From: Pseudomonas fuscovaginae SE-1
GTDB lineage: Bacteria; Pseudomonadota; Gammaproteobacteria; Pseudomonadales; Pseudomonadaceae
Direction: 5' to 3'
NCBI RefSeq assembly: GCF_000364705.1
Contig: NZ_AQOH01000282.1
Coordinates: forward strand, 1 to 64,000
DNA length: 64,000 bases
Positions 1 through 8,880 of this stretch are shown piece by piece. How positions within the stretch are numbered: position 1 is the stretch's first letter; every line of letters begins with the position of its first letter. The translations under genes and the position numbers were made by a program. The notes under the pieces were generated by a model. It was not told the origin of the DNA. It did no database searches and worked only from the letters and a program-made list of their open reading frames with translations.

Positions 1-192
1 ACCGGAGTCAAACTTGGCCTTCGAGTCGAACAGCGGCTCATTGCAGCAGACGCAATGATAGACACCATCGGTCTTGGTGCCATTGTATTTCCCCGAAAAC
101 GGCCGCTCCGTGCCTTTCAGGCGGCAGACGTTGTACTGCTCCGGATCGAGCATGGCGCGCCATTCGTCCAGGGTTTTCGCAAGCTTTTCCAT
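1..192 (-). CDS. msrB: Peptide-methionine (R)-S-oxide reductase, partial (C-terminus beyond window)
   Basis: This is the N-terminal 64 residues of MsrB, which reduces methionine-R-sulfoxide in oxidised proteins in the cytoplasm. The translation begins [15 protein letters not shown] and continues with FSGKY and a CVCC motif, a Zn-type cysteine pair in the place expected for this family. The gene runs off the left edge. Two ATGs lie in tandem at 195 and 192; the second was chosen because a GAGG ribosome-binding site lies 7 bases upstream of it but only 4 from the first. It is divergent from the aminotransferase at 420. Family assignment is firm; the catalytic cysteine region lies outside the window. 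Confidence 0.93.
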   Translation of the reverse strand, partial: MEKLAKTLDEWRAMLDPEQYNVCRLKGTERPFSGKYNGTKTDGVYHCVCCNEPLFDSKAKFDSG

Positions 193-419
193 CATTGCAC
201 CTCGGCGGCGGATAAAACCCCGAACTGTACCTTTTCCACGGATCGGGTGGCACGTATGATTGCGCCTCGTTGAACGCCAGTCTGGCACCCACTTGAACCG
301 CATTCAAATCGGATTTTCCGCAGCGGCGGCAAGGGGCCACGGGACGCGCCGCAGACGCAGTATTGCCACAGCGACCCCGGCGGGTCGTCTGGATCGTCCA
401 TTTTCGGGATCACATCACC

Positions 420-1631
420 ATGCAGGTCAGCAAATCGAACAAGCTCGCCAACGTCTGCTATGACATTCGCGGCCCGGTGCTCAAGCACGCCAAACGCCTG
501 GAAGAGGAAGGCCATCGCATCCTCAAGCTGAACATCGGCAACCCGGCGCCCTTTGGTTTCGAAGCACCGGATGAAATCCTCCAGGACGTGATCCGCAACC
601 TGCCGACCGCCCAGGGCTACAGCGATTCCAAGGGCCTGTTCAGCGCACGCAAGGCGGTGATGCAGTACTACCAGCAGAAACAGGTAGAAGGTGTCGGTAT
701 CGAGGACATCTACCTGGGCAACGGCGTTTCCGAGCTGATCGTGATGTCGATGCAGGCCCTGCTCAACAATGGCGACGAAGTGCTGGTCCCGGCACCGGAC
801 TATCCGCTGTGGACCGCCGCGGTGAGCCTGTCCGGCGGCAAGGCGGTGCACTACCTGTGCGACGAGCAGGCCAACTGGTGGCCTGACCTGGCCGACATCA
901 AGGCCAAGATCACCCCGAACACCAGGGCCATGGTGATCATCAACCCGAACAACCCGACCGGCGCGGTGTATTCGAAGGAAGTCCTGCTGGGCATGCTCGA
1001 ACTGGCCCGCCAGCACAACCTCGTGGTGTTTTCCGACGAGATCTATGACAAGATCCTCTACGACGACGCCGTGCACGTCTGCACCGCCTCGCTGGCACCG
1101 GACCTGCTGTGCCTGACCTTCAACGGTCTGTCCAAGTCCTACCGGGTCGCCGGCTTCCGTTCCGGCTGGATCGCCATCTCCGGTCCCAAGCACAATGCCC
1201 AGAGCTATATCGAAGGCCTCGATATCCTGGCCAACATGCGCCTGTGCGCCAACGTGCCGAGCCAGCACGCGATCCAGACCGCCCTCGGCGGCTACCAGAG
1301 CATCAACGATCTGGTGCTGCCACCCGGTCGCCTGCTGGAGCAGCGCAACCGCACCTGGGAACTGCTCAATGACATTCCCGGCGTCAGCTGCGTCAAGCCC
1401 ATGGGCGCACTGTATGCCTTCCCGCGGATCGACCCGAAGGTCTGCCCGATCCACAACGACGAAAAATTCGTCCTGGACCTGCTGCTCTCGGAAAAACTGC
1501 TGGTGGTGCAAGGCACGGCCTTCAACTGGCCATGGCCGGATCACTTCCGTGTCGTCACCCTGCCGCGGGTCGACGACCTGGAGCAGGCCATCGGCCGCAT
1601 CGGCCACTTCCTGAAATCCTATCGCCAGTAA
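420..1631 (+). CDS. alaA: AlaA-type pyridoxal-phosphate aminotransferase (glutamate-pyruvate type)
   Basis: A class I/II aminotransferase of 403 residues, close to the 405 of E. coli AlaA, which makes alanine from pyruvate with glutamate as donor. NPNNPTG (residues 175-181), Asp206 in the SDEIYDK segment, and SKSYR with the PLP lysine at about 239 are all present, as is the AlaA-like N-terminus KSNKLANVCYDIRGPV. The ATG at 420 is preferred over an upstream ATG at 363 because it matches the family N-terminus. The substrate is inferred from the family. A perfect hairpin follows the stop. The gene is divergent from msrB, which is also the arrangement I recall in P. aeruginosa. Confidence 0.9.
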   Translation: MQVSKSNKLANVCYDIRGPVLKHAKRLEEEGHRILKLNIGNPAPFGFEAPDEILQDVIRNLPTAQGYSDSKGLFSARKAVMQYYQQKQVEGVGIEDIYLGNGVSELIVMSMQALLNNGDEVLVPAPDYPLWTAAVSLSGGKAVHYLCDEQANWWPDLADIKAKITPNTRAMVIINPNNPTGAVYSKEVLLGMLELARQHNLVVFSDEIYDKILYDDAVHVCTASLAPDLLCLTFNGLSKSYRVAGFRSGWIAISGPKHNAQSYIEGLDILANMRLCANVPSQHAIQTALGGYQSINDLVLPPGRLLEQRNRTWELLNDIPGVSCVKPMGALYAFPRIDPKVCPIHNDEKFVLDLLLSEKLLVVQGTAFNWPWPDHFRVVTLPRVDDLEQAIGRIGHFLKSYRQ

Positions 1632-1643
1632 TATCCTACAACC

Positions 1644-1673
1644 CATGGCGACTCCCGACAGGGAGTCGCCATG
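1644..1673. terminator. Strong hairpin after alaA, probable terminator
   Basis: Thirteen-base arms (CATGGCGACTCCC and its exact complement) flank a 4-base loop beginning 13 bases after the alaA stop codon. No U-run follows directly; a T6 tract lies about 25 bases further on. The rest of the 319-base gap to htpX holds the htpX promoter and no other gene that I can see. Confidence 0.55.
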
Positions 1674-1877
1674 CGGCCCCTCTCTCATCAGCTGTTTTTT
1701 GTATGTACGTACGTCATTTGCCGAACTGTACCGTGCAACGCTGTCAAAGGCTCTGCACTGCAGTTTCCGGGGGTTCTGGGCGGCTGCCTGAAGAAAAAGG
1801 TCGATCTTTGCGATTCGGAAATGGCCGGCAGGATTCTACAATCGGGCTGTAGGACACAGTTTGAAATAGTCACCCGG

Positions 1878-1906
1878 TTGAATAGGCGGTAGCGGCACCT
1901 TATATA
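1878..1906 (+). promoter_or_regulatory. Candidate sigma-70 promoter of htpX
   Basis: TTGAAT at 1878-1883 and TATATA at 1901-1906 are separated by exactly 17 bases and lie about 45 bases before the htpX start. Both boxes match the sigma-70 consensus at four of six positions. I looked for a heat-shock (sigma-32) pattern; a CCCCGCAT-like box follows at about 1907, but no correctly spaced CTTGAAA partner is present. Confidence 0.5.
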
Positions 1907-1950
1907 CCCCGCATAAAGCGACATCTTTAGATGAGGAGATACTTTCAACC

Positions 1951-2838
1951 ATGATGCGCATCCTGCTGTTCTTGGCTACCAACCTGGCGGTCGTGCTGAT
2001 TGCCAGCATCACCCTGAGCCTTTTCGGCTTCAACGGGTTCATGGCGGCCAATGGGGTTGATCTCAACCTCAATCAGCTGCTGATCTTCTGTGCGGTCTTT
2101 GGTTTTGCCGGTTCGCTGTTCTCGCTGTTCATATCCAAATGGATGGCGAAGATGAGCACCAGTACCCAGATCATTACCCAGCCACGCACCCGCCACGAGC
2201 AATGGCTGCTGCAAACCGTCGAGCAACTGTCCCGCGAAGCCGGGATCAAGATGCCGGAAGTCGGGATCTTCCCGGCCTACGAGGCGAACGCCTTCGCCAC
2301 CGGCTGGAACCGGAACGACGCGCTGGTCGCGGTCAGCCAGGGTCTGCTGGAGCGCTTTTCGCCCGATGAAGTGAAGGCCGTGCTGGCCCACGAGATCGGT
2401 CACGTGGCCAACGGCGACATGGTCACCCTGGCACTGGTCCAGGGCGTGGTGAACACCTTCGTGATGTTCTTCGCGCGGATCATCGGCAACTTCGTCGACA
2501 AGGTCATCTTCAAGAACGAAGAAGGCCAGGGTGTCGCCTACTACGTGGCGACCATCTTCGCCGAACTGGTCCTGGGCTTCCTCGCCAGCGCCATCGTCAT
2601 GTGGTTCTCGCGCAAGCGCGAATTCCGCGCCGACGAGGCCGGTGCCAGCCTGGCCGGAACCGCTGCGATGATTGGCGCGCTGCAGCGCCTGCGCGCCGAA
2701 CAGGGTCTGCCGGTGCACATGCCCGACACGCTGAACGCCTTCGGTATCAACGGCGGCCTGAAGCAGGGCCTGGCCAAGATGTTCCTGAGCCACCCGCCGC
2801 TGGAAGAGCGCATCGACGCCCTGCGCCGCCGCGGCTGA
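1951..2838 (+). CDS. htpX: Membrane zinc metalloprotease HtpX
   Basis: HtpX is an inner-membrane M48 metalloprotease that degrades misfolded membrane proteins. The 295-residue protein has two N-terminal membrane segments (about 4-26 and 42-61), the zinc-binding HEIGH at 147-151 followed by VANGD, further hydrophobic segments at about 157-215, and the EFRADEAG motif supplying the third zinc ligand. Length is as usual for the family. Two ATG codons stand in tandem (1951, 1954); a GAGGAG sequence lies upstream. It is transcribed alone and ends against a 31-base palindromic repeat shared with the convergent tpm gene. Confidence 0.97.
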   Translation: MMRILLFLATNLAVVLIASITLSLFGFNGFMAANGVDLNLNQLLIFCAVFGFAGSLFSLFISKWMAKMSTSTQIITQPRTRHEQWLLQTVEQLSREAGIKMPEVGIFPAYEANAFATGWNRNDALVAVSQGLLERFSPDEVKAVLAHEIGHVANGDMVTLALVQGVVNTFVMFFARIIGNFVDKVIFKNEEGQGVAYYVATIFAELVLGFLASAIVMWFSRKREFRADEAGASLAGTAAMIGALQRLRAEQGLPVHMPDTLNAFGINGGLKQGLAKMFLSHPPLEERIDALRRRG

Positions 2839-2844
2839 TCCCCC

Positions 2845-2875
2845 GATCGTTCCCACGCTCCGCGTGGGAACGATC
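2845..2875. repeat. GTTCCCACG-type palindromic intergenic repeat, bidirectional terminator position
   Basis: Perfect 14-base inverted arms (GATCGTTCCCACGC) with a TCC loop fill the gap between the convergent stop codons of htpX and tpm. This sequence type is a recurrent intergenic element in fluorescent pseudomonads (from memory). Its placement suggests it serves as a transcription end for both genes, although neither side has a U-run. Confidence 0.8.
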
Positions 2876-2879
2876 ACCA

Positions 2880-3545
2880 TCAGCCTATCTCGTTCCTCAC
2901 CAATCGATACACCCGCTCCTCAAGGCGCGTCACTCCGGCCTTGAGGAACTTCCCGCTGTCCGCGAGCACATCCCGCTCCTCTTCCACCTGGACTTCCCAC
3001 CCCGGCTCCAGCAGGCTTCTCACCTCGCCATCGAGCACCGCGAAGGGCGGGCCGTCCAGCAGCGACTGGTCGTAATCCAGGGTAATCAGCAGCCCCTGGC
3101 AACCACCCGGCAAAATCCGCGTCAGATGGCTCGCATAACGCTCACGCATCGCCGGCGGCAAGGCGATCATCGCCGCGCGGTCATAAACCGCCGAGCATTC
3201 GGCGACATCCTCGGCCGTCAGGGCGAAGAAATCCCCGCACCAGAGCTCCAACGGGCCGGCCTCGTAGATCCGAAAGGCCCCCTGCTCACGGACTTGCGGC
3301 TGCAACTGGCGCTCCTGGAAGAAGTCCTCGACCGCCTTTCCTGACAGCTCGACGCCCAATACCCGCAACCCCTGCGCCGCCAGCCAGGCGAGGTCGAGAC
3401 TCTTGCCGCAGAGCGGCACCAGCACCCGCGCCTGCGGCGCCAGCGACAGGTCCGGCCAGAAGCGCTGCAGGTAGGGATTGACCTGGTCCAGGTGAAAACC
3501 GATCTGGCCCAGCTCCCAGCGTTTGTGCCAAAACTCAGGCTGCAT
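2880..3545 (-). CDS. tpm: Thiopurine S-methyltransferase
   Basis: A SAM-dependent methyltransferase of 221 residues, matching bacterial TPMT (about 218), which methylates thiopurines and, in pseudomonads, selenium and tellurium oxyanions. It starts [18 protein letters not shown], the family signature, followed by the SAM-binding [18 protein letters not shown] and a downstream GVELS. An ATG four codons upstream exists, but the family N-terminus supports 3545. It is convergent with htpX. Confidence 0.95.
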   Translation of the reverse strand: MQPEFWHKRWELGQIGFHLDQVNPYLQRFWPDLSLAPQARVLVPLCGKSLDLAWLAAQGLRVLGVELSGKAVEDFFQERQLQPQVREQGAFRIYEAGPLELWCGDFFALTAEDVAECSAVYDRAAMIALPPAMRERYASHLTRILPGGCQGLLITLDYDQSLLDGPPFAVLDGEVRSLLEPGWEVQVEEERDVLADSGKFLKAGVTRLEERVYRLVRNEIG

Positions 3546-3648
3546 GTTTAACCCCACTAATTCGATAAGAATTCACTAAAACTTATATTAGATTTAGATC
3601 AATGATATGACTGATGATGGCGTCATCTTAACGCTCAGGACCCTCATC

Positions 3649-4416
3649 ATGCTCCCCAGCCTGTTCATCTCCCACGGCTCGCCGATGCTTGCCCTCGAAC
3701 CCGGCGCCAGTGGCCCGGCCCTGGCCAGGCTGGCCGCCGAACTGCCACGTCCCAAGGCCATCGTGATCGTCTCGGCGCACTGGGAAAGCCAGGGGCTGCT
3801 GGTCGGCAGCAGTCTCCGCCCGGCAACCTGGCATGACTTCGGTGGTTTCCCTCGGGAGCTGTTCGCCGTGCAGTACCCGGCCCCTGGCCAGCCTGAACTG
3901 GCCGCCGAGGTCGCCGGGCTGTTGACGGATGCGGGCTTGCCGGCACGCCTGGACAACACCCGTCCGTTCGACCATGGGGTCTGGGTACCGATGAAACTGA
4001 TGTATCCCGATGCCGATATCCCCATCGTCCAGGTCTCGCTGCCGAGCCAGATGGGCCCAGCCTTGCAGACCCGTATCGGACAGGTCCTGCGTGGCCTACG
4101 TGAACAGGGCATCCTGCTGGTAGGCTCCGGCAGCATCACCCATAACCTCGGCGAGCTGAACTGGCGCGCCGGCCCGGAAGTCATCGAGCCCTGGGCCAAG
4201 GCCTTCCGTGACTGGATAGTGGACAAGCTCGCCGCCAATGACGACGCGGCCCTGGACGACTACCGGCGCCAGGCGCCCTACGCCGTGCGCAACCACCCCA
4301 GCGACGAACACCTGCTGCCGCTGTACTTCGCCCGTGGGGCGGGCGAGCGGATGGGGATCGTCCACCAGGGTTTCACCCTGGGCGCGCTGGGCATGGACAT
4401 CTACCGCTTCGACTGA
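3649..4416 (+). CDS. LigB-family extradiol ring-cleavage dioxygenase (4,5-DOPA dioxygenase-like)
   Basis: A 255-residue member of the class III extradiol dioxygenase family related to E. coli YgiD (ZupT-linked DOPA 4,5-dioxygenase). Metal-binding elements are visible: SLFISHGSPM (His near residue 8), IVIVSAHWES, and RPFDHGVWVPMKLMYPDADIP with the conserved HG. An in-frame ATG at 3607 lacks a ribosome-binding site, while AGGA precedes 3649 by 8 bases. The physiological substrate is unknown; catechol-type phenols are likely from the family. It ends at a symmetrical terminator shared with the helicase. Confidence 0.88.
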   Translation: MLPSLFISHGSPMLALEPGASGPALARLAAELPRPKAIVIVSAHWESQGLLVGSSLRPATWHDFGGFPRELFAVQYPAPGQPELAAEVAGLLTDAGLPARLDNTRPFDHGVWVPMKLMYPDADIPIVQVSLPSQMGPALQTRIGQVLRGLREQGILLVGSGSITHNLGELNWRAGPEVIEPWAKAFRDWIVDKLAANDDAALDDYRRQAPYAVRNHPSDEHLLPLYFARGAGERMGIVHQGFTLGALGMDIYRFD

Positions 4417-4435
4417 GCGCCCTGATTGCAGGCAA

Positions 4436-4466
4436 AAAAAATCCCCGAACCAGTCGGGGATTTTTT
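4436..4466. terminator. Bidirectional intrinsic terminator
   Basis: An A6-TCCCCGA / TCGGGGA-T6 hairpin with a 5-base loop. The U-run is present on both strands, so it can end transcription of the dioxygenase (plus) and the RNA helicase (minus). Confidence 0.92.
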
Positions 4467-4491
4467 CATCGATCAATCAACCCAGGGCTGA

Positions 4492-6156
4492 TCAATCTTC
4501 GCGGTAGCGACGCAGCTTCAACTGCTTGCCGGCCACACGGGTGTCCTTCAGCTTGGTCAGCAGACGCTCCAGACCTTCCTCAGGCAGCTCCACCAGACTG
4601 AAGCTGTCACGCACCTGGATGCGACCGATGGCTTCACGCGCCAGGCCACCTTCGTTGAGGATGGCGCCCAGCAGGTTCTTCGCCGCGATACCGTCACGCG
4701 CACCCAGCGCGGTACGGCAACGGGCACGGCCTTCAGCCAGTGGCATCGGCGCGCGACGCTCACGCTCTGGACGATCACCGGAACGCTCCGGACGATCGCC
4801 ACGCGGCGTGCTGTTCGGCACCAGCGGACGCTCTTTCTCGATCGCCGCCAGGTTCAGCGCCTGGCCGTTGGTGGCCTTGCGCAGCAGGGCGGCGGCCAGG
4901 GCACGCGGGCTGCAACCGATGTCGGCGGTCAGGCGGTCGAGCAGATCGCCGTGAGTCGCTTCGGCCTCGGTCACCAGCGGAGCCAGGCTGTTGGTCAGCT
5001 TCTTGATCCGCGAATCGAGAATGGCCTGGGCGTCCGGCAGACGCACTTCAGCCACTTTCTGCCCGGTCACACGCTCGATCACCTGCAGCATACGGCGCTC
5101 ACGCGGAGTCACCAGCAGCAGCGCACGGCCTTCGCGACCGGCACGACCGGTACGGCCGATGCGGTGTACGTAGGACTCCGGGTCGTACGGCATGTCGACG
5201 TTAAACACGTGGGTGATGCGCGGTACGTCCAGACCACGGGCCGCCACGTCGGTGGCGACGACGATGTCCAGGCGACCGTCCTTGAGCGAGTCGATCACGC
5301 GCTCACGCTGGTTCTGGGCGATGTCACCGTTCAGCGCAGCGGCCTTGTAGCCCTTGGCTTCCAGGGCGCTGGCCAGGTCCAGGGTGGCCTGCTTGGTGCG
5401 CACGAACATGATCAGCGCGTCGAAGTCCTCGACTTCCAGCAGGCTCAGCACGGCCGAGGTCTTCTGGTCGGCGTGAACCAGCAGGTGAGCCTGCTCGATC
5501 GCGGTGACGGTCTGGGTCTTGCTCTGGATCTTGACGTGTTTCGGGTCCTTGAGGTGACGCTCGGCGATCGCGCGGATCGACTGCGGCAGGGTGGCCGAGA
5601 ACAGGACGGTCTGACGGCTTTCAGGCATGGCCTTGAAGATGACTTCCAGGTCATCCATGAAGCCGAGCTTGAGCATCTCGTCCGCTTCGTCGAGAACCAG
5701 GTGGTTCACGGTAGCCAGGACTTTTTCGTCGCGACGCAGGTGGTCGCACAGACGGCCCGGGGTGGCGACAACGATCTGTGCGCCATTACGGATTGCTTTC
5801 AACTGCGGGCCCATCGGCGCACCGCCATAGACGGCCACGACAGTCACGCCAGGCATCTGCTTGGCGTAGGTTTCGAAAGCGGTTGCAACTTGCAGCGCCA
5901 ACTCACGGGTTGGGGCCAGGATCAGAGCTTGCGGCTCGCGCTTGGACGGATCGATGCGGTGCAGGATGGGCAGGGCGAACGCGGCCGTTTTACCGGTACC
6001 GGTTTGTGCCTGACCAATCATGTCATGACCGGCAAGGATGATCGGGATCGACTGCTGCTGAATGGCCGAAGGCTCTTCGTAGCCGGTGGCGACTACTGCA
6101 GCGACAATACTGGGATGAAGTTCAAGAGCGGCGAAGCCGCCGATTTCCTGGGTCAT
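4492..6156 (-). CDS. deaD: DEAD-box ATP-dependent RNA helicase (CsdA/DeaD type)
   Basis: A 554-residue RNA helicase probably acting in ribosome assembly and RNA turnover in the cold. In order: the Q-motif region GYEEPSAIQQQSIP, Walker A AQTGTGKT, PTRELA, DEAD, SAT, and the HRIGRTGRAGREG motif VI. A C-terminal basic linker and a DbpA-type RNA-binding domain (RDGIAAKNLLGAILNEGG to LRRYRED) follow. The start MTQEIGGFAALELHPSI at 6156 was chosen over the open frame to 6339, because the latter lacks family similarity. A leader of up to about 230 bases upstream is compatible with cold-shock-type post-transcriptional control. Confidence 0.95.
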   Translation of the reverse strand: MTQEIGGFAALELHPSIVAAVVATGYEEPSAIQQQSIPIILAGHDMIGQAQTGTGKTAAFALPILHRIDPSKREPQALILAPTRELALQVATAFETYAKQMPGVTVVAVYGGAPMGPQLKAIRNGAQIVVATPGRLCDHLRRDEKVLATVNHLVLDEADEMLKLGFMDDLEVIFKAMPESRQTVLFSATLPQSIRAIAERHLKDPKHVKIQSKTQTVTAIEQAHLLVHADQKTSAVLSLLEVEDFDALIMFVRTKQATLDLASALEAKGYKAAALNGDIAQNQRERVIDSLKDGRLDIVVATDVAARGLDVPRITHVFNVDMPYDPESYVHRIGRTGRAGREGRALLLVTPRERRMLQVIERVTGQKVAEVRLPDAQAILDSRIKKLTNSLAPLVTEAEATHGDLLDRLTADIGCSPRALAAALLRKATNGQALNLAAIEKERPLVPNSTPRGDRPERSGDRPERERRAPMPLAEGRARCRTALGARDGIAAKNLLGAILNEGGLAREAIGRIQVRDSFSLVELPEEGLERLLTKLKDTRVAGKQLKLRRYRED

Positions 6157-6532
6157 GGGTCTGCCTCTAAGTGCATCCGCAAAGACCCATGCTCCAAAGC
6201 TGCGCATGCCGTGTAAGACTCTGAGAGTCACCCTGGCAGCTTTGTCGGCGGGGATTTGCGAAAACGATTGAATGAAAGGATCGTCGAGGTTAGTTCGCAG
6301 GGGCGAACAGCACCCGAAGTTGACTTCGGGCGATTGCATACCTAAACGCGGCCCGGCTAAAGGCCGGCGCGCACTATACCGGAACTGACAAAAAAAGGGA
6401 GCTTTTTTTATCGGAAAAGGCCAGTTGACGGCCCTCTGTACCGGGCCCTGCGGATAACCGACCGACGGGTTGTCGCCTATCCGCGCACCTGGCGGCTTAA
6501 ACGATTCACCCGTCGGCTCGACGACGCAGGCT
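6157..6532. other. Leader of the helicase gene and intergenic hairpins; no gene seen
   Basis: This 376-base gap has no convincing coding sequence. It holds an A7G/CT7 hairpin at 6390-6409 and a longer inverted pair GCGGATA/TATCCGC at 6450-6484. The latter could end transcription of the minus-strand gene at 6533-7288. The helicase promoter is expected here; I see no clear -35/-10 pair. Confidence 0.5.
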
Positions 6533-7288
6533 TCAACTCGCCGGACGGATGTCCTTGATCAGCGGTCGCAATGAATAGCCCAGGCGTGGCGCCAGGCCAT
6601 CGGCGCGGGCAAGCAGCGCATCCATGTCCAACGCCTGGTCCAGGTCGGCCGGGATGATCAGGATGACATTGCCCTCCTTCACCGGCAGTTCCCAGTAGTG
6701 TCGATGATAAAGACCGCGCAACAATGCCGCGCCAAGCGGCTTGCCGTCATCGGTGGCCCACTGGTTGATCACCAGCCAGCCGCCGGGATTGAGCTTCTTC
6801 TGGCAGTTTTCCAGGAACACCCAGGCCAGATGCCCCGCACCCGGGCCGACATCGGTATACAGGTCGACGAAGATCAGGTCCGCCGACTCCGCCGTGCCCA
6901 GCAGGTCCAGGGCATCGCCGACACGAATATAAAGGCGCGGATCGTCGTCCAGGCCCAGGTACTCGATGGCCAGCCGTGGCACATCGGGGCGCAGTTCGAT
7001 GGCCTCGACATCCTCAAGTGGCAGGAACTTCAGGCAGGCCTGGGTCAGCGTCCCGGCTCCCAGCCCGAGGAATAGCGCACTTTCCGGTTGCTCATGACAC
7101 AGGGCGCCAATCAGCATCGCACGGGTGTAGTCATACTCCAGCCAGCTGGGATCGGCGGTAAACACGCAGCTCTGCTCGATCGCATCGCCAAATTCGAGAA
7201 AGCGGTAGTCCTCCACTTCCAGCACGCGAATCATGCCGAAGTCGTCGTGCACTTCAGCCAACAGGCGCTCGACGCGCTCCTCACTCAT
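6533..7288 (-). CDS. Spermidine-synthase-like SAM-binding protein
   Basis: A 251-residue protein of the spermine/spermidine synthase superfamily (Rossmann fold binding decarboxylated SAM or SAM). The nucleotide-binding loop [14 protein letters not shown], the acidic turn [10 protein letters not shown] and the [14 protein letters not shown] segment are visible. It lacks a clear polyamine-site signature, so an aminopropyltransferase activity is not certain. AAGGAG lies 7 bases before ATG 7288; the upstream extension to 7390 is not supported. It is divergent from the DAHP synthase gene. Confidence 0.8.
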   Translation of the reverse strand: MSEERVERLLAEVHDDFGMIRVLEVEDYRFLEFGDAIEQSCVFTADPSWLEYDYTRAMLIGALCHEQPESALFLGLGAGTLTQACLKFLPLEDVEAIELRPDVPRLAIEYLGLDDDPRLYIRVGDALDLLGTAESADLIFVDLYTDVGPGAGHLAWVFLENCQKKLNPGGWLVINQWATDDGKPLGAALLRGLYHRHYWELPVKEGNVILIIPADLDQALDMDALLARADGLAPRLGYSLRPLIKDIRPAS

Positions 7289-7443
7289 TTCATCTCCTTG
7301 GCGCAACCGGCCACTGCCGACGCGATGAATCAGCCACCCGGCAACGAACGGCAAAACGCGATTGTCAGCCATGCCACGGCAACAGGTCACGTACTAATTT
7401 GCTGCTACCATGGGTGTCCTACCGTCAACGACTAGAGTGCATG

Positions 7444-8790
7444 ATGAGCCACCCCTGGAGCCCCGACAGCTGGCGCCCCCTGCCGATCCAGCAACAACCG
7501 CAGTACCCGGACGCCGCTCACCTGCTGCGCGTCGAGCAGACCCTGGCCAGTTACCCGCCACTGGTGTTCGCCGGTGAAGCTCGCGAACTGCGTCGCCAGT
7601 TCGCCGAAGTGACCGAGGGCCGTGCCTTCCTGCTCCAGGGTGGCGATTGCGCGGAGAGCTTCGCGGAGTTTTCGGCGGCGAAAATCCGCGACACCTTCAA
7701 GGTGCTGTTGCAGATGGCGGTGGTCATGACCTTCGCCGCCGGCTGCCCGGTGGTCAAGGTCGGGCGCATGGCCGGCCAATTCGCCAAGCCCCGCTCGGCC
7801 AATGACGAAACGATCAACGGCGTGACCTTGCCGGCCTACCGTGGCGATATCGTCAATGGCATCGGTTTCGACGAACGGAGCCGTGCGCCGGATCCCGAGC
7901 GCCTGCTGCAGTCCTACCACCAGTCGACGGCCACCCTGAACCTGCTGCGGGCCTTCGCCCAGGGCGGTTTTGCCGACCTGCACCAGGTACACAAGTGGAA
8001 CCTGGACTTCATCGCCAACTCGGCCCTGGCCGAGAAATACAGCCAACTGGCCGACCGTATCGATGAAACCCTGGCGTTCATGCGCGCCTGCGGCCTGGAC
8101 ACTGCGCCACAACTGCGCGAGACCAGCTTCTTCACCGCCCACGAGGCCCTGCTGCTGAACTACGAGGAAGCGTTCGTCCGCCGCGACAGCCTGACCAACG
8201 ACTACTACGACTGCTCGGCACACATGCTCTGGATCGGCGACCGCACCCGCCAGCTCGACGGTGCCCATGTCGAATTCCTGCGTGGGGTGAACAACCCGAT
8301 CGGGGTCAAGGTCGGCCCGAGCATGAACACCGACGAACTGATCCGGCTGATCGACATCCTCAACCCGGACAACGATCCCGGGCGCCTGAACCTGATCGTC
8401 CGCATGGGCGCGAACAAGGTCGGCGAGCACCTGCCACGACTGATTCGCGCCGTGGAAAGCGAAGGCAAGCGGGTACTGTGGAGTTCCGACCCGATGCATG
8501 GCAACACCATCAAGGCCAGCAGCGGCTACAAGACCCGCGACTTCGCGCAGATCCTTGGCGAAGTGAAGCAGTTCTTCCAGGTGCATCAGGCCGAGGGCAG
8601 CTATGCCGGCGGGATTCACATCGAGATGACCGGGCAGAATGTCACCGAGTGCATCGGCGGCGCGCGACCGATCACCGAGGATGGCTTGTCGGATCGCTAC
8701 CACACCCATTGCGACCCGCGGATGAACGCCGACCAGTCGCTGGAGCTGGCGTTCCTGATTGCCGAGACGCTGAAGCAGGTTCGGCGTTGA
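7444..8790 (+). CDS. Class II 3-deoxy-D-arabino-heptulosonate 7-phosphate synthase
   Basis: Condenses phosphoenolpyruvate and erythrose-4-phosphate, the first step of the shikimate pathway. The 448-residue length is that of class II (plant-type) enzymes. Signatures seen: [52 protein letters not shown], and [18 protein letters not shown], which together supply the PEP and metal sites (Cys, His, Glu, Asp). Two tandem ATGs (7441, 7444) are possible; the second has better spacing to a weak AGAG. Many pseudomonads carry this in addition to class I enzymes, and it is often called aroF-like; I leave the symbol empty. Confidence 0.95.
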   Translation: MSHPWSPDSWRPLPIQQQPQYPDAAHLLRVEQTLASYPPLVFAGEARELRRQFAEVTEGRAFLLQGGDCAESFAEFSAAKIRDTFKVLLQMAVVMTFAAGCPVVKVGRMAGQFAKPRSANDETINGVTLPAYRGDIVNGIGFDERSRAPDPERLLQSYHQSTATLNLLRAFAQGGFADLHQVHKWNLDFIANSALAEKYSQLADRIDETLAFMRACGLDTAPQLRETSFFTAHEALLLNYEEAFVRRDSLTNDYYDCSAHMLWIGDRTRQLDGAHVEFLRGVNNPIGVKVGPSMNTDELIRLIDILNPDNDPGRLNLIVRMGANKVGEHLPRLIRAVESEGKRVLWSSDPMHGNTIKASSGYKTRDFAQILGEVKQFFQVHQAEGSYAGGIHIEMTGQNVTECIGGARPITEDGLSDRYHTHCDPRMNADQSLELAFLIAETLKQVRR

Positions 8791-8810
8791 GCCAGTAGCG
8801 CCTGCATCGG

Positions 8811-8856
8811 CCCTTCGCGGATGAACCGGTCAGCGCCCTGGTTCATCCGCGAAGGG
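8811..8856. repeat. TTCGCGGATGAACC-type inverted repeat
   Basis: Perfect 17-base inverted arms (8811-8827 and 8840-8856) with a 12-base loop between the convergent DAHP synthase and glycosylase genes. The core GCGGATGAACC recurs at 36859-36869, and a variant lies at 27051-27080, so it is a dispersed repeat that may double as a terminator. Confidence 0.85.
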
Positions 8857-8880
8857 GTCGGTTGATCGGACAGCCATTCT

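Noticed and set aside
192-1688. A 498-codon open frame antisense to the AlaA-type aminotransferase
   Set aside because: It is a high-GC shadow of the opposite strand, with low-complexity composition and no family motif; the plus-strand gene has complete catalytic motifs.
1860-1915. A heat-shock (sigma-32) promoter for htpX
   Set aside because: A CCCC-type -10 is present, but no correctly spaced CTTGAAA -35 was found; a sigma-70 type pair with 17-base spacing fits better.
4951-6216. A 421-codon plus-strand frame over the RNA helicase
   Set aside because: It mirrors the helicase coding frame, has no ribosome-binding site, and shows Gln/Arg/His-rich shadow composition.
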